DNA of 64,000 bases. Source: Megalobrama amblycephala (lineage: Eukaryota > Chordata > Actinopteri > Cypriniformes > Xenocyprididae). Shown piece by piece: positions 34,411-46,997 of this stretch. Positions within the stretch are counted from its first letter, which is position 1, and each line of letters begins with the position of its first letter. The position numbers were made by a program, and so were the translations under genes. The stretch is from the NCBI RefSeq assembly GCF_018812025.1, contig NC_063062.1:6085513-6149512 (forward strand), given 5' to 3'. The notes below the pieces were generated by a model. The model was given only the letters and a program-made list of their open reading frames with translations. It did not search any database and was not told the DNA's origin.

Positions 34411-35747
34411 CACTCTAAAAAATGCTGGGTTAAAAACAACCCAAGTTGGGTTGAAAATGGACAAACCCAGCAATTGGGTTGTTTTAACCCAGTGGTTGGG
34501 TTAAATGTTTGCCCAACCTGGGGGGTATTCCAGAAAGCAGGTTATGTGACATACCTGAGTATGTTTAAGAGTAAGTAAGTGGATAACCTCAACTTTCGGT
34601 TCCAAAAACAGAGGTAACTTTTAGGGTATGTAAGTAGCCATAGCAACTTGCTCTCTGAACATAACCTGCTCCGGAGCAGGTTATGTTCAAGGGTTAGTTA
34701 GCTTAAGAGGAATTCAGATGCGTATTATATTATCAATATGGTTATATTAATGTATCTAAATTTGTTATATAGTTACAGTTATATACACAATGTTATATTA
34801 TACAATATATAACTGTTTATTCAATTCTAATATATGAATGTATTTTATTGTCATCTCACACATGGATCTGCTTTTTATCCTTTATAACAGGACATTTTCT
34901 ATGCTATAATTTCTATAACAAAATACATATCATATGTGTGATATCTTATTAAATAATTAGCATCAAACAATATTAAGAATAAAAAATGATTGCATATGAA
35001 TGTTTGAACATATGAATGCATAACCACCCAATAGGTGGTGATGTGCACCAAGTAGGTTATGTAAATCGCCATTAAACAAAAGAAGAAGAATGAAGTAGAA
35101 TGGCGCGCTTTTTCTTAGCGTCTGTTTCCATGGTGAATCATCGATTCGTCGCTCTGTTGAGAATGTCTTGTGTGTTAACCGGGAACATACTCTGGGTTGG
35201 CTGAACTTACTCCCGGACGTATTTTTGGAACCAGCATACCACGAGTAAGCAAGGTTTGGGTTAATCAACCGAGAGTTCAGGGTATATTTGACAGTAAGTT
35301 AACCCTGCTTTCTGGAATACACCCCTGCTGGGTAGTTTTATTTAACCCAATTACTGATTAAAAATGACTATATGTCTGGCTTAAAATGAATCCAAAATAG
35401 GTGAGAAATTAAAAATCAGACACATAATTACTAGAGGCAACAATAATAATCAAAAGGTGTACATTTATTAATAAGCAATTTAATAAATGTTTATTGTTTA
35501 TTATTCATTATCTTATTTATAAATGCTCATTTATTAAACATATTAATAAATGTTAATTTCCAGCATATTTTGGGTTCATTTTAAGCAAGCAATACAGTGA
35601 TTTTTATACAACAGTTGAGTTAAATAAAACTACCCAGCACATTGGGCAAACATTTAACCCAACCGCTGGGTTAAAACAACCCAATTGCTGGGTTTGTCCA
35701 TTTTCAACCCAACTTGGGTTGTTTTTAACCCAGCATTTTTTAGAGTG
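34411..35747. mobile_element. MITE with cactctaaaaaatgctgggt ends, interrupted copy
   Basis: The terminal inverted repeats run over 100 bases (rich in aacccaagttgggttg). Removing the Harbinger-like insert at 34521-35324 leaves a body collinear with 11984-12499. Confidence 0.88.
34521..35324. mobile_element. Harbinger-like MITE nested at a CTG site
   Basis: Ends gggggtattccagaaagcag and ctttctggaatacaccc are inverted; ctg flanks both sides (34518-34520 and 35325-35327), a 3-base duplication. Joining the flanks restores the host MITE sequence. PIF/Harbinger-type assignment follows from the 3-base target and the ends. The open frame at 34963-35268 has no transposase or Myb-like motif. Confidence 0.85.
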
Positions 35748-37731
35748 TAGAACCTTTTCTTCTAAGAGCGTGGGTTACATAAGTTTTATAATATATACCG
35801 CGCATCTAAAACTACTTCATAGTCATTTTATTTTACTTAGTTTAGGAGTCATGAACATTTTTTTCAGTTAATTTTCAGTTTTTCTTAGTAATGATAGTTT
35901 TTTTTTACAAAATATACTGGGTCCCACTGAAAAATTCTAACAAAAAAAAAAATGTCTCCTTTTTTTTTTCCTTATTATTAGTTATTGGGATAGCAATTTC
36001 ATTGAAAAGTTCTCATGAATTTCTGAGTTTGTATTTGGCATGTTTTCCTTTTGCCTTAATCACAGCATGCATTAACACTCAGTTTCGACATGGATTACTG
36101 AACAAGAATACATGAACAGGTGTTGGCCTGCCATTATCTGTTAGCAGGCGTGACAAGGTTTTTCATTCCAGCATATAATAATGAAATTAGTTTTGTAATA
36201 AGTGTTATAAAACCTTACAGCAAGTGACAGACTGAGAGATCTCTTATACAAGTCTGGGAAGGTGATGGAAAGGTAAGAACAAATTATTTGTTCACAGTGC
36301 TTCTTCCTCACCACAAATGACTAGAGAAGAATAACATACAACCTGCTAGAGAAAGACAGGGCGCTAGCTACAGTATGTATCACTGATAGTTTTTATATCC
36401 ATGGTTTATGAGAGGCAATGTCTCATGAATGTCTCAGTGCTTCATGGTCAAATGTACACGTAAAGCCAACCAAGGATTTGCTTTGGTTTTGCTAGCCTAT
36501 TGCATTTTTATGAGTGTTCAAATGAAAGTTTAGTCAGGCTCCATGAGGATGATATCCTGGAATTTCCCACACACACGCAAGACAAACAAAATCAGAATTG
36601 AGCTGGGCATTGAAGGATTTCAGATATTTCAAGGACAAATATGGAATAAATATTGATTAGGTGCACATGGACATACTCAGTAATCTGATGACAATGTCTC
36701 TGTTGGACAGAGCATTGCTTCTTATTCATCCAGTTCTGCAGGTTGCACGTTTTAATTAGAATTTAACAAAGCCCTTAGAGAGTAATGCATTCTGTTATAA
36801 CATAGTAGATGATCCAGGATAGGGCTGGTATTAGTTCTCAAAAGAAAAGTGTTAATTGTAAGGCTATTATTAGAGCATCCCAATTAAATGTTTGAACATT
36901 GTAAAATGTTGTTAAACATCCTTTTGAGAGCCATATAATTTGCAATGAAAATGCAATTTTTAGTCATAAAATTAATATGAATAATTACTACTGAAAAACA
37001 AAGAATGATATACATATTTACATATTGGTTTCGTTAAATACTACCTTTTCAATTCTAACCAATAACCAATGCCAGAGTTACAGATTTCAAATACAGTGTT
37101 TTCAGATCACAAAAAAAAAAAGCCATATGACCTTGTATTATCACATTCAAATTCAGAAGAGCTTTTCCCAGAGCTCAAAATTGTTAGAATCTCAAGACAG
37201 GCACAAGAACAGCTGGTCTTCTTCTGTTGTGCATGTAAATTGCATTTCCATTATGGTTAATCAAGATGTTAACACTCAACTCCCAGCATCCAACAAGATC
37301 TTATTGAGAAAAAAAAGCACTGTATTCTTCATTCGGCTCACATTACTGCGATTTATTGAGCGACCGTATAGAGTCAAATTTCAGAGGGTCTGCTTTTTAG
37401 CATGAGCCAGACCACAACAAAACAAGTGCCAAGATGCAAAGCCAGATTATGCACGTTCACGTTGTAACATTAGTATGCAGAATGTTGCAATAGCAGTTTT
37501 TAAATGTCTCACTCAGCATCTAAATGGGTAAATGAGGGCTAAAAAATGAAGCAACATTTTAAATGGCTCTTCTTGAACTGAATTCATCTACTTAATTATT
37601 TAAACGTTTTTACTGAACATGAGGTGGCCATGACTTAAAATGTGCCATCATTATAATCGCCAATTTAAATCATCTCCTAAAAGTGTGCATGACACTAAAC
37701 TGTTCAATATTACATGCTTATTACATACATA

Positions 37732-37765
<34 letters not shown>

Positions 37766-38214
37766 AGAGCTTGTTGTCTTAAATCACACTCACAATACAA
37801 ATAAGCACTTGAAATACTATTCCTCGTTACACACAGACCTCAAGACTTGGTCCATGAGCCATGACAAGGGTAACAACCGAGTGTTACTAGAGAAACAAAC
37901 ATCCTGACTCCACAAGACAAGTTACGAAACGCGACAACAAAATCAACACCAGCAGTGTAAATAAAACTGGCAAACAGTCAAACAGTGCAACCATATTAAT
38001 AATTCATGCCCCAGTGCATGCTGGGAAACCCAGCTTCAGAGAAACCAGTATGCGTGCAGCTAGTAGAATAAACATTTGCACTACAGACAAGACAGCTACT
38101 AGACTGGTTTTGCTTCAGAACACCAGATTTGAACTAACACGAAACCCTTTGTTTCTCATAAGGTAAAAAAAAAAAAGTCCTTAAAATTAAACATTGAAAT
38201 GTATTTAAGGGGAC
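35748..38214. other. Unassigned sequence
   Basis: There is no defined element or gene. It contains an A-run of 32 (37733-37764). The plus-strand frame of 126 codons at 37025 overlaps others and has no domain. Confidence 0.4.
37733..37764. repeat. Poly(A) run (32)
   Basis: Uninterrupted adenines after ttacatacatac. No LINE or SINE body is recognised immediately upstream. Confidence 0.9.
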
Positions 38215-38431
38215 CTATTATGCCCCTTTTCACAAGATGTCTCTGGTGTCCTCAGAATGTGTCTGTGAAGTTTCAGCTCAAAATACCCCACAGATCATTT
38301 ATTATCGCTTGTCAAATTTGCCCCTATTTGGGTGTGAGCAAAAACACAGCGTTTTTGTGTGTGTCCCTTTAAATGCAAATGAGCTGCTGCTCCCGGCCGC
38401 TTTACATAAGAGGGCGGAGCTTTAACAGCTC

Positions 38432-38620
38432 GTGCTTCGGTTGATCAACAACTACAAGGCTGGAGAATCTCACGCAGCCAAAATGAGGATTGTCAGTAAC
38501 GGTGTTCAGCCTTACATTGTTCAAACCGGAGTCGACACTGATGGAGAGACTCAGGAAGAAGTTACAACTTTTAGAATGAAACTGGATGTTTCTGAATGGT
38601 TAGTGGATAAATTTATGTAG
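38432..38620 (+). pseudogene. Short conserved frame inside the TTAA element
   Basis: The frame can start at 38432 or at the methionine at 38482. From there it reads MRIVSNGVQPYIVQTG, then an acidic DTDGETQEE stretch and RMKLDVSEWLVDKF, then stops. The copy at the right edge of the window (minus strand, 64000 down to about 63880) keeps the same frame with only a few residue changes (VDTDG to VNTDG, MKLD to MNLD). I do not recognise a family with confidence. It may be an exon-like coding remnant of the autonomous parent, or captured host sequence. There is no catalytic motif, membrane segment or signal peptide. Confidence 0.4.
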
Positions 38621-39045
38621 TTGCTGTGGAGTTGATTCAACTCATCCACTAGCATGTGGCGTCATGTTCATCTTTTGTGCAAAACCCGTATGGACGGCCA
38701 CTATACATTGCATACATGTTTGCCAAACAGAGCCATACACACCAGGATAAAGTTTATGATTGCTATCAAATGCTGTGAATGGTCTAAAAATTCTCAAAAT
38801 ATTGCTCGGACAGAAACATTCTTTTTTTAGCAATCGAGCATGCCAGGGTCAACTTGCAGGGTATCCAAGCTAACGAGACTCTAAATAGTGTTCTGTGCTC
38901 GTCTGTGCGGCCAACAACAGAACAGTTAGCATGCTTTGCTTGATCTTTTGCCATGGCATTAGAACCGGTACACCGTTGATGCTTATGAAAACAAAATGGC
39001 AGCGCTATGTGTGGAAACGTGCAGATTAAGGGGCAGTAATATTAT

Positions 39046-40567
39046 TGTAGCGTATGCACACGTATCAGGATAATCAATAAACTTTGGAGTTTTCAGAACG
39101 CTTTTAACCTGATGAACTTTGTTTCTTAATCACTAAATCGGCTCCGAACTGTCTACTAAAGATGAGCCCACTTGACACCTTTGTGGCCCTCCGAGGTAAC
39201 ACAGCAGGCCCAATTTCCTTGCTCTTAGGACATCAAAGGGGCCCCTCATGTGGACTACGGGCCAGATCCACATTCCAGCACCCACACACACTGGCACACA
39301 CAAAAACACACACACACAGACACACATACAGAAACACACAAACATACACTTTTAACTGCATATATATATATATATATATAGCACCACTATGCTGAAATAT
39401 ATATTTCATATATTTTAGGGCGTATGCATGTTTCCTAGTGTTTAAATGAGTGTATTTGTGCTAGTGTGCATTTTAATTATATAATTTTGTCTGTAAACCA
39501 TAACTTCTCTCCTATGCCTTTCTGACCTATCGAGTTTGATCTCGTTTCAAAGCTCCGGACTCGAGCTATTCATTGAGACATGTCACCAAACGGACAAATG
39601 CATTTTTCTCTGTGTTTAATGATACTGTGAAGAACACACTCCTTTTGGAGATCTGATCTGGTAGTCATAAATCATTGGATTAAGTCGTGAGGCCAAACAA
39701 TGGGAAAGCTTTCCCGCCAACTTTGCACCCATGTTATTGGCTACCCCACCTCAAGGAGGTGTGTCGGCTTATCTGTCATAAAAGCAAAGACGCACAATTT
39801 CTTGTGTGTTCTCTCCCGATTGTCTCACGAGCATCTCGTGCACGTTTTTCCCGGACCTCTCCGGTGACCACGCGCTGCCACCGCGCTCAGCTTCGGGATC
39901 GCCATCTTCCAGCGAAACTCACTCTCGTCCTCAGTTCAAACCTTCCCGCTGAACGGAGGAAGCCAACGAACTGCACCAGCGTTAACCTGAAATTCGACAC
40001 ACGCAACCAATGCAAGTATACTGCCGTTTCTCAATCTTAGATGATGAAACTGATTTCCGTGCTGGCTTAGGACTGGTTGTGAGTTTGCTACTTGCCTTCT
40101 CTCTTTCCTTCTCTACTTCTATTCTTGTACATAGGTGTGTATTTTCTTGTATATTTAGATGTATAACCTCTGTATTCGTAGTTTGCATATAGTAAAACGT
40201 TATTCATGCTCGATTGTTCTGTTTGTTCTTTCAGCTGAAAACCCAAGTCACTTTAACGTTTTTCGATCGTTTTATGCTTTGATGTTATAATAGCAGGTTA
40301 TTTTCATGGCCAGATAACTTTGTTTATAATATTCTGTGAGGGACTTAGTTTGCTGGACAAACTAACAGTTTCTCTAAATAATTATTAAACCAGAACTAAT
40401 CATATATGTAATTGATTATAATTCGTTGTAATTGATTCACGATATATGTTTAATTCCCCGTTGGGTCGATATATGAATCATAATTTATTCATAACCTTAT
40501 GAATTATTATATTCATATTTCATCCATAAATTGATTAATAACTGTACGAACCGCTACATTCGTTACA
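39046..40567. mobile_element. Solo-LTR-like insertion (1.5 kb)
   Basis: It starts tgtagcgtatg and ends cgttaca (TG...CA, with TGTARCG ends inverted), flanked by ttat on both sides (39042-39045 and 40568-40571). Joining the flanks gives gtaatattatgataagatc, which reads as continuous TTAA-element sequence. A cataaaagc TATA-like box (about 39778) and a GC-rich downstream stretch fit a U3/R region. No internal coding region remains. The retroelement class is undecided. Confidence 0.65.
39298..39380. repeat. CA-rich stretch followed by (TA)10
   Basis: Imperfect cacacaca tracts at 39298-39345, then 20 bases of alternating TA at 39361-39380, all within the solo-LTR-like insertion. Confidence 0.85.
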
Positions 40568-41000
40568 TTATGATAAGATCCCCTTCCTACATCACTAGGA
40601 GAGCAACTTTTTTTTAAATGCTTGCAGAGCAAGGCTTACCAAAACAAAGTTACTGGGTTGTTCTTTATCACGTTTTCTGGGTTGGTAGAAGCACCGGAGA
40701 CCCGGTTATAGCAGAAAAAGTCATTATAGTCGTAATATTTTCATGATATGTCCCCTTTAATATTACGAAGGACACACCAACATCATGCAAAGTTCAGATG
40801 CCAACAGATCTCCAACAAGCATGCACAATTTAATGTCAATAATAGCTAAATAAATAAAATAAAAAATTATAAAATAAAATATGTTGATTTTTTATTTTTT
40901 AAATCTGTGGAAAAAAATCTGAGAACAATTATGAAACATTTTTATTACAATTATGTATTACTATTTAAATAATGAGCATGACTACAACTGTTTTTGGTTC

Positions 41001-41103
<103 letters not shown>

Positions 41104-41247
41104 TGTTTCAGAGAGGAGGAAAAACTGATTTTAAACTCACGAGAGACACCCTGCATCATGACTGGCACAAATGATAATGCAATGTGAACAGCATAGGCAA
41201 GTAAAGTGTGATTATGGACAAGTGTTCAGCCTGCAGATGTGTGTATA

Positions 41248-41251
<4 letters not shown>

Positions 41252-41313
<62 letters not shown>
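41252..41313. repeat. (GT)31 microsatellite
   Basis: A perfect dinucleotide run, preceded by tgtgtatatgta. Confidence 0.92.
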
Positions 41314-41314
<1 letters not shown>

Positions 41315-42169
41315 CACACCAGTTCACCCCTGTGGCAACACACAGCATGTAAGTGAACAAAAGAACGTGTTGTAAATGAGAAAAAAGGACGGAAAGAAAG
41401 TACAGTACATGTATCTGTGTGTGTGCTGGTTATGCTCACTGATGCATACAGATAAGCAGTATGCACTCTGGGACTGTGTCCGAAACATCCAAAATATCTT
41501 ATCAGACCGTCTATGGAGAAGGCATCAAGACAAGTTTGAATCTAATGTGCGCATTAACACCTGTCAGCTGAGATGCCTCCATCTGGTCGACTTCTTTTCG
41601 CTAGAAAACTGCACTGCAGAGCATTTATTGCATGGACAGAGTAAGAAGTGTTTAAAACAAACTATTTGCTGAAATATCCATAAAATTAAAATCAACACTA
41701 AAATAAGAATGTGTGGTTTGTGTGTCAATCCAATGTTTGTGTAAGTTGAGTTTGTTACTATAGCAACAGTTGGGTAACGGGGCATTTTCGTTCAGAATCA
41801 TTCATTTATAATATTAAAATAAAGTAATGTACAGCAGGGTTTAGATATTCTATTATGATTCAATTCTATTATGATTCTATTACAGAAAGCTAAATGGTAG
41901 ACCTAATATTGTTGGTTTAGATATTCAAAATTGTGTAATTATTGACTACAGCACATAGAAAAAAAAAACTCTTCATGAGTTACGAGTGTGATGGCTACCA
42001 TATTTATTAAAATGGCTTTAAATGACAAGAAATTGTACTGCTTTTATGCTGCCAGCCTACCACCAATATCAAAAATCAAACCTACATCATTGCCTGTGAG
42101 TGCGATTTGGCGATCGAAGGCCCTGATATACTCAAGGCGAAGTTCTTGTTTTGTTCTTCATTTAGGGGT

Positions 42170-43820
42170 AGAGCTGCATGACTCTGGATAAATTGAGAAT
42201 CATGATTTTGTTTTGCTTATTTCAAACAGAGATCAGATTCTCCCACGATTCTGAACAGACAACTAAACAAAATAGCTAATGTAATTTACTAGAGGTTCTG
42301 ACAAAATGTTAAAATGTTAAAAAACAAATTAAAATGAATTTGAATTATTAAAAATATCAGTTTGAATGAATGATTCAATGATTCATTCATAAGGATTCAC
42401 TTTCTTCATTACTGGATGAATTACCGTTTTTAAACAAATCTCTTAAATGAATGATTCAGTGACAAACACATTTTTAACAGTCACTTGTCACCACCTACTG
42501 GTGTAATAAAATAATCAATACAATCGTTATTTAAAGGTGCCATCGAACGTTTTTTTACAAGATGTAATATAAGTCTAAGGTGTCCCCTGAATGTGTCTGT
42601 GAAGTTTCAGCTCAAAATACCCCATAGATTTTTTTAAATTAATTTTTTTAACTGCCTATTTTGAGGCATAATTAGAAATGCGCCTTTAAATCGCACGCTC
42701 TCCGCCCCCTCCCGAGCTCTCGACTCTATCATTGCATAAACAAAGTTCACACAGCTAATATAACCCTCAAAATGGATCTTTACAAAGTGTTCGTCATGCA
42801 ACATGTCTAATCGCGTAAGTATGGTATTTATTTGGATGTTTACATTTGATTCTGAATGAGTTTGATAGTATGCTCCATGGCTAAAGCTAACATTACACAC
42901 TGTTGGAGAGATTTATAAAGAATGTGTTTATGAATTATACAAACTGCAAGTGTTTAAAAATGAAAATAGCGACGGCTCTATTGTCTCCGTGAATACAGTA
43001 AGAAACGATGGTAACTTTAACCACATTTAACAGTACATTAACAACATGCTAACGAAACATTTAGAAAGACAATTTACAAATATCACTAAAAATATCATGT
43101 TATCATGGATCATGTCAGTTATTATTGCTCCATCTGCCATTTTCGCTATTGTTCTTGCTTGCTTACCTAGTCTGATGATTTAGCTGTGCACAGATCCAGA
43201 CGTTAATACTGGCTGCCCTTGTGTAATGCCTTGAACATGAGCTGACATATGCAAATATTGGGGGCGTACATATTAATGATCCCGACTGTTACGTAACAGT
43301 CGGTGTTATGTTGAGATTCGCCTGTTCTTCGGAGGTCTTTTAAACAAATGAGATTTATATAAGAAGGAGGAAACAATGGAGTTTGAGACTCACTGTATGT
43401 CATTTCCATGTACTGAACTCTTGTTATTCAACTATGCCAAGGTAAATTCAATTTTCAATTCGATGGCACCTTTAATGCACCAAATTAATTTCAAAAGGTG
43501 ATTTACTCTATTTGTATTGCTTCCATAGACATTAGTGCTTATATTCGAAATATAAACTTTTATCCCAGTACTTCTGTGTTAATCTGAATTATTGTAACAC
43601 AGAAATAATGATACTGTCTGTTTGAAAAGCTGTTTCAAACTTATACATGACAACTGCTCTCTCTGGCTCCACGACAGTACCAATGCAGATTTAAATATTC
43701 GCTGTGATCGTACTTGTCAAGTTTAATAGACACAGCCGAATCACTGTCATCAGAAATAAAAATCACGTGGGTGTTTGAATCGAGATCGCGATCTTTTAAT
43801 GATTAATTGTCCAGCTCTAC
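42170..43820. mobile_element. hAT element with agagctg ends, interrupted by a TTAA element
   Basis: The exact 8-base duplication ttaggggt lies at 42162-42169 and 43821-43828. Ends agagctgcatgactc and ttaattgtccagctctac are inverted. Near the right end the gatcgcgatc block is typical of a common fish hAT MITE. About 0.7 kb is its own; the rest is the TTAA element at 42535-43471. No transposase. Confidence 0.85.
42535..43471. mobile_element. TTAA element, ggtgccatcg family, copy B (complete)
   Basis: TTAA at 42531-42534 and 43472-43475 flanks aggtgccatcgaa and ttcgatggcacct, a perfect 13-base inverted end. It is 937 bases, close to copy C (930). It carries an ATGCAAAT octamer (43249-43256) and a mini-frame starting atggatctttacaaag that is followed by gcgtaagta. 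Minus-strand frames of about 47 residues (HSESNVNIQINTIL, LHDEHFVKIHFEGYI) are shared with copy C. Confidence 0.9.
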
Positions 43821-43828
43821 TTAGGGGT

Positions 43829-44836
43829 AAAAAGAAGATTGAATAGTTTGCAGCAGCACTCCAGTCAAGTCACAATTATTTATATTGCACTTTATACAGT
43901 ATATATATAGATATATAGATTGCTTTAAAGCAAGCAGCTTAGTACGAAACAAATGTTTTCGTTGACGTCACACCGTTTTGTTCTTCGAATCCGCTTGAAC
44001 TATTTAGGGGACTTGACTGAACGAATAAAAAAGTTATGTTATATGTCATCAATGATTCTGTCTCTACCAAGAAACAAAAACGGGGGTCATTAAATATTCA
44101 CTTGCTGATCTCAAATTCTCATTTGAATTTGTTCTAGATCTTTAGATGTGATGGTTTGGAGCCTGGAAGCCAGTCGGAAAACCAGACCGGGCAGCTGCCG
44201 TCTGTTTCAAGCACACCCTGGATTTGTGCCTTGGGCCCAGGCTGAAGCGCACACCTGATTCATGGCTCTCTCCTCACATCTACAGGCAATCTTTTGACAG
44301 CCTAACTAGGCCACAGCAACAGATTGAGCCGTACCCCACAACCTCTTGTCATTTCATAATAATAAGTGCCGCTCGGCTTGGCAGAGCTCAAAACAAATCT
44401 TCACACGTTACTGTATCATATGAGCCCTTGCCGACATTGTTTTCAGGTTACATATTTGTATGCAAGTCATAGACCCACTTTGCATCCATGAGACAACTTG
44501 CCTTTCCACCGCATGCGATGTGGTTTCACACTGCTGTAGCTTACAAGAACTCCAGTGTTTTATTGAAACAGCAATAGGTCAAACCGAAATGCGTGGTGCT
44601 TGCAACACCAAGGTCATGGGTTCAACTCAGAAGAAAATGAACTTGAAACCAATATAAGTTCATTTGAATAATAACATACAGGTTTCAGACACATGACCAA
44701 GCAAATCGGACAAAAAGACATAAGGTACAAGACTGTGTACTTAACAGCTTTAATGAGGGAAATAATCAAATGAGGCACTTCAAATGACAACTGAAATAAA
44801 ATGATTCATAAATATAAAACTATTGATTTAAAGATG
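43829..44836. other. Unassigned sequence with a SINE scrap
   Basis: 44130-44480 is moderately GC-rich and unique in the window; no exon is evident. The tRNA-like scrap at about 44590 is listed separately. Confidence 0.4.
44590..44640 (+). mobile_element. tRNA-like SINE fragment
   Basis: gtggtgcttgcaacaccaag followed by gtcatgggttcaactc has the anticodon-to-B-box layout of a tRNA-derived repeat family that I recall from cyprinids (gcaacgccaaggtcatgggttcgat type). Only about 50 bases are present and the B box is imperfect. Confidence 0.5.
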
Positions 44837-45187
44837 TTGAGTTTTAGGGGTGTAACAGTACACAGTTGTATCACAGTTCGGTGCATACAGTCAGACGACG
44901 AATACAGTCAGTCACAGGCAATCCACACTCTTATCCAGAAGGGGATGTGCGGTAATGCAATGCTGTTTGCAATGCAGGAAAAAGTTAAGAAAAAGAAGAA
45001 CAGACAATCTATGCATCTATTTTTACGTGTAATCTCTCAACAAGTCTTTCAACTGCCGAAAGACATAAAGAAAACAGCTTGAGAATAATATCTGACGTGG
45101 CATTACATTTACCTCAGGCAAGTCGTTCAGTGTCCACAGCATGTTAGTTCACTAGAGAGGAGCATTTCACTAAATATATGCACTATA

Positions 45188-45477
45188 TGTGACCTCATCC
45201 AGCAAAATGAGTCACAGTGACCCAAATTTCAAAATTGAGATGTTGATATCAATGGAAAGATGAGACAATAAGCTTTAAAATGATATCCTAGTCAAAGTCA
45301 TACCTAGAATGGTTTTAAAGATATACCCATTTGAATTATGGTCGTCTGCCCGCTTTTTCCAATTGAAAACCTGAGAAAATTGCTTTTAAAGAGTTTTGCC
45401 GTTTTTTGTGATATCTTCCAAAATCCATTGCATTTAAAGGGATAAACTATTTATTTTACAGCTTAATTTAACCAAAG

Positions 45478-45537
<60 letters not shown>

Positions 45538-46239
45538 GCTATTAAACCAGGCTGAAGCTCAAATTATTTGAATTAATATTTTATAAGGCACTTTTACAAA
45601 GATTTACTAAAATTAGAAAGATTGAACATTTTTGCTTGAGAGAGAGGGTGTGTGTGGGTTATCTCGTAAACGAAATCTTCATCAAATGACAGAAAACATG
45701 GCTCTCCATCGTTGAGTTTACACCAAAAGGCAAAAGGCACGTATTTTGGCTAACTCTACATCTCGATCACCGCTAACTGATTCACAACTAGACATTGAGG
45801 AGATCTGCTAGCTTGTTTACACAGAGCGAGCGCTAGTCTGACAGGAGGATGGCTGGACCGATCACGTGCCTGTCAGTTGAAACGGGGCTTCCCATTGATA
45901 AAAATCAGCGTTTATGTCAGTGTGTTTACATTTCTAAGCTTTTTTATTGGTTCTATACAACGTGTAACACCATATTCGGAGAGCAGAGACGTTTCAGGGG
46001 ATACCGGGAAATGCTCATAAGTGACGAAAGGAGTTCCATGTCAAATTTAATAGCCATTTAAATACCTTTACTCAATTATCTGGACTACGAAACTTTGGGA
46101 GATTATTTTTGAAAGTCTGTTCTTTGAAATTAGCTTAAAAAAAAAAAATCGATTTTTTCATTGTTTTTTCCACATTATCGGCCCATATCTTAAAATTGAA
46201 CGTTGCGACTTCCGACTCATTTCGCCAGAGCGGGTCACA
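45188..46239. mobile_element. TA-flanked element with tgtgacc ends, nested
   Basis: The left end tgtgacctcatccagcaaaa, continued by tgagtcacagtgacccaa, mirrors the right end (ttgcgacttccgactcattt and cgccagagcgggtcaca). TA flanks both ends. A (TA)n array sits inside at 45481-45536. No protein motif. Confidence 0.75.
45481..45536. repeat. (TA)28 microsatellite
   Basis: A perfect alternating run inside the nested element. Confidence 0.92.
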
Positions 46240-46997
46240 TATTAGCTTATAATATAAGCTGGTGAGAAAAATCTAATATCATGACAGCCATAGCTTATAT
46301 ATTCATTATATTTACTTTACCTGTTAGTAACATCTTAATTATTTAATATGTTATTTAATAAATAAATGACATTAACTGTGTAAATGATCTTATTTCAAAA
46401 AATGTTTTTTTTTTAGTAGAAAAATAAATTTCTAATTAGATTTAGAAGTTAACAACAAAACCTGCCTTATGTGCAATTTACATGTTTGTTTTTTTTTGTG
46501 TTGATTATTATATCTAAAGATAAACAGCAACTCAATCTAATAGTTTGGGCTCTGTCATTAATTGTAACCTTTAATATTTTAGTAATGTGCAAGAAAGTGC
46601 TCCCTGTATATAGTTTACATCATTAGCTTTTTTTATCCTTAAGAAAATGTTAATTATAATTGAATTTATTTAAAGAGAGAACTAATTTTGTTCAATAAAC
46701 CACTGTTTAATAAAAAAGAAGTAGAAAAAAGAAGCATTTTATGTTTAGTTTTTTTCTCCCCCTTGCTGTACCGAACCTGTACCAAACCGTGACTTCAATG
46801 CTGAGGTATGTACCGAACCATCATGTTTGTGTACCGTTACACCCGTATTGATTTTATATAGAAACAATACAATATGACGACACATGATCAATAATCAATG
46901 ATCAATCATTTTGATGAGCCTAACAAGGCCACATATTAAGGTGTGGGTAGATTAGATGGTAAGCAAACAATCAGTAAACAATCAATGTGTTGGATGC

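Larger units (their letters stand above)
38219..40756. mobile_element. TTAA element carrying an open frame and a solo-LTR insertion
   Basis: TTAA at 38215-38218 and 40757-40760 borders ggggacctattatg and catgatatgtcccct (inverted ends; the left lacks one A). The first kilobase includes an octamer ATGCAAAT (38373-38380), a GC-box-like agggcgg (38411) and a short open frame. A TG...CA segment with a TTAT duplication (39046-40567) splits the right part. Related sequence at the window's right edge is inverted. Confidence 0.82.
44845..46847. mobile_element. hAT element (taggggtgtaac ends) with nested insertion
   Basis: Ends taggggtgtaacagtacac and gtgtaccgttacacccgta are inverted repeats. The 8-base flanks ttgagttt (44837-44844) and ttgatttt (46848-46855) agree at seven positions. 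A subterminal gtaccgaacc repeat near 46770-46820 is also hAT-like. About half the length is the nested element at 45188-46239. No transposase frame remains. Confidence 0.82.

Noticed and set aside
37025..37405. Plus-strand frame of 126 codons
   Set aside because: The composition is random-like with poly-K from an A-run, and a second overlapping frame is equally open.
44590..44640. Functional tRNA gene
   Set aside because: Only about 50 bases match, the B box is imperfect and there is no acceptor stem, so it is a SINE scrap.
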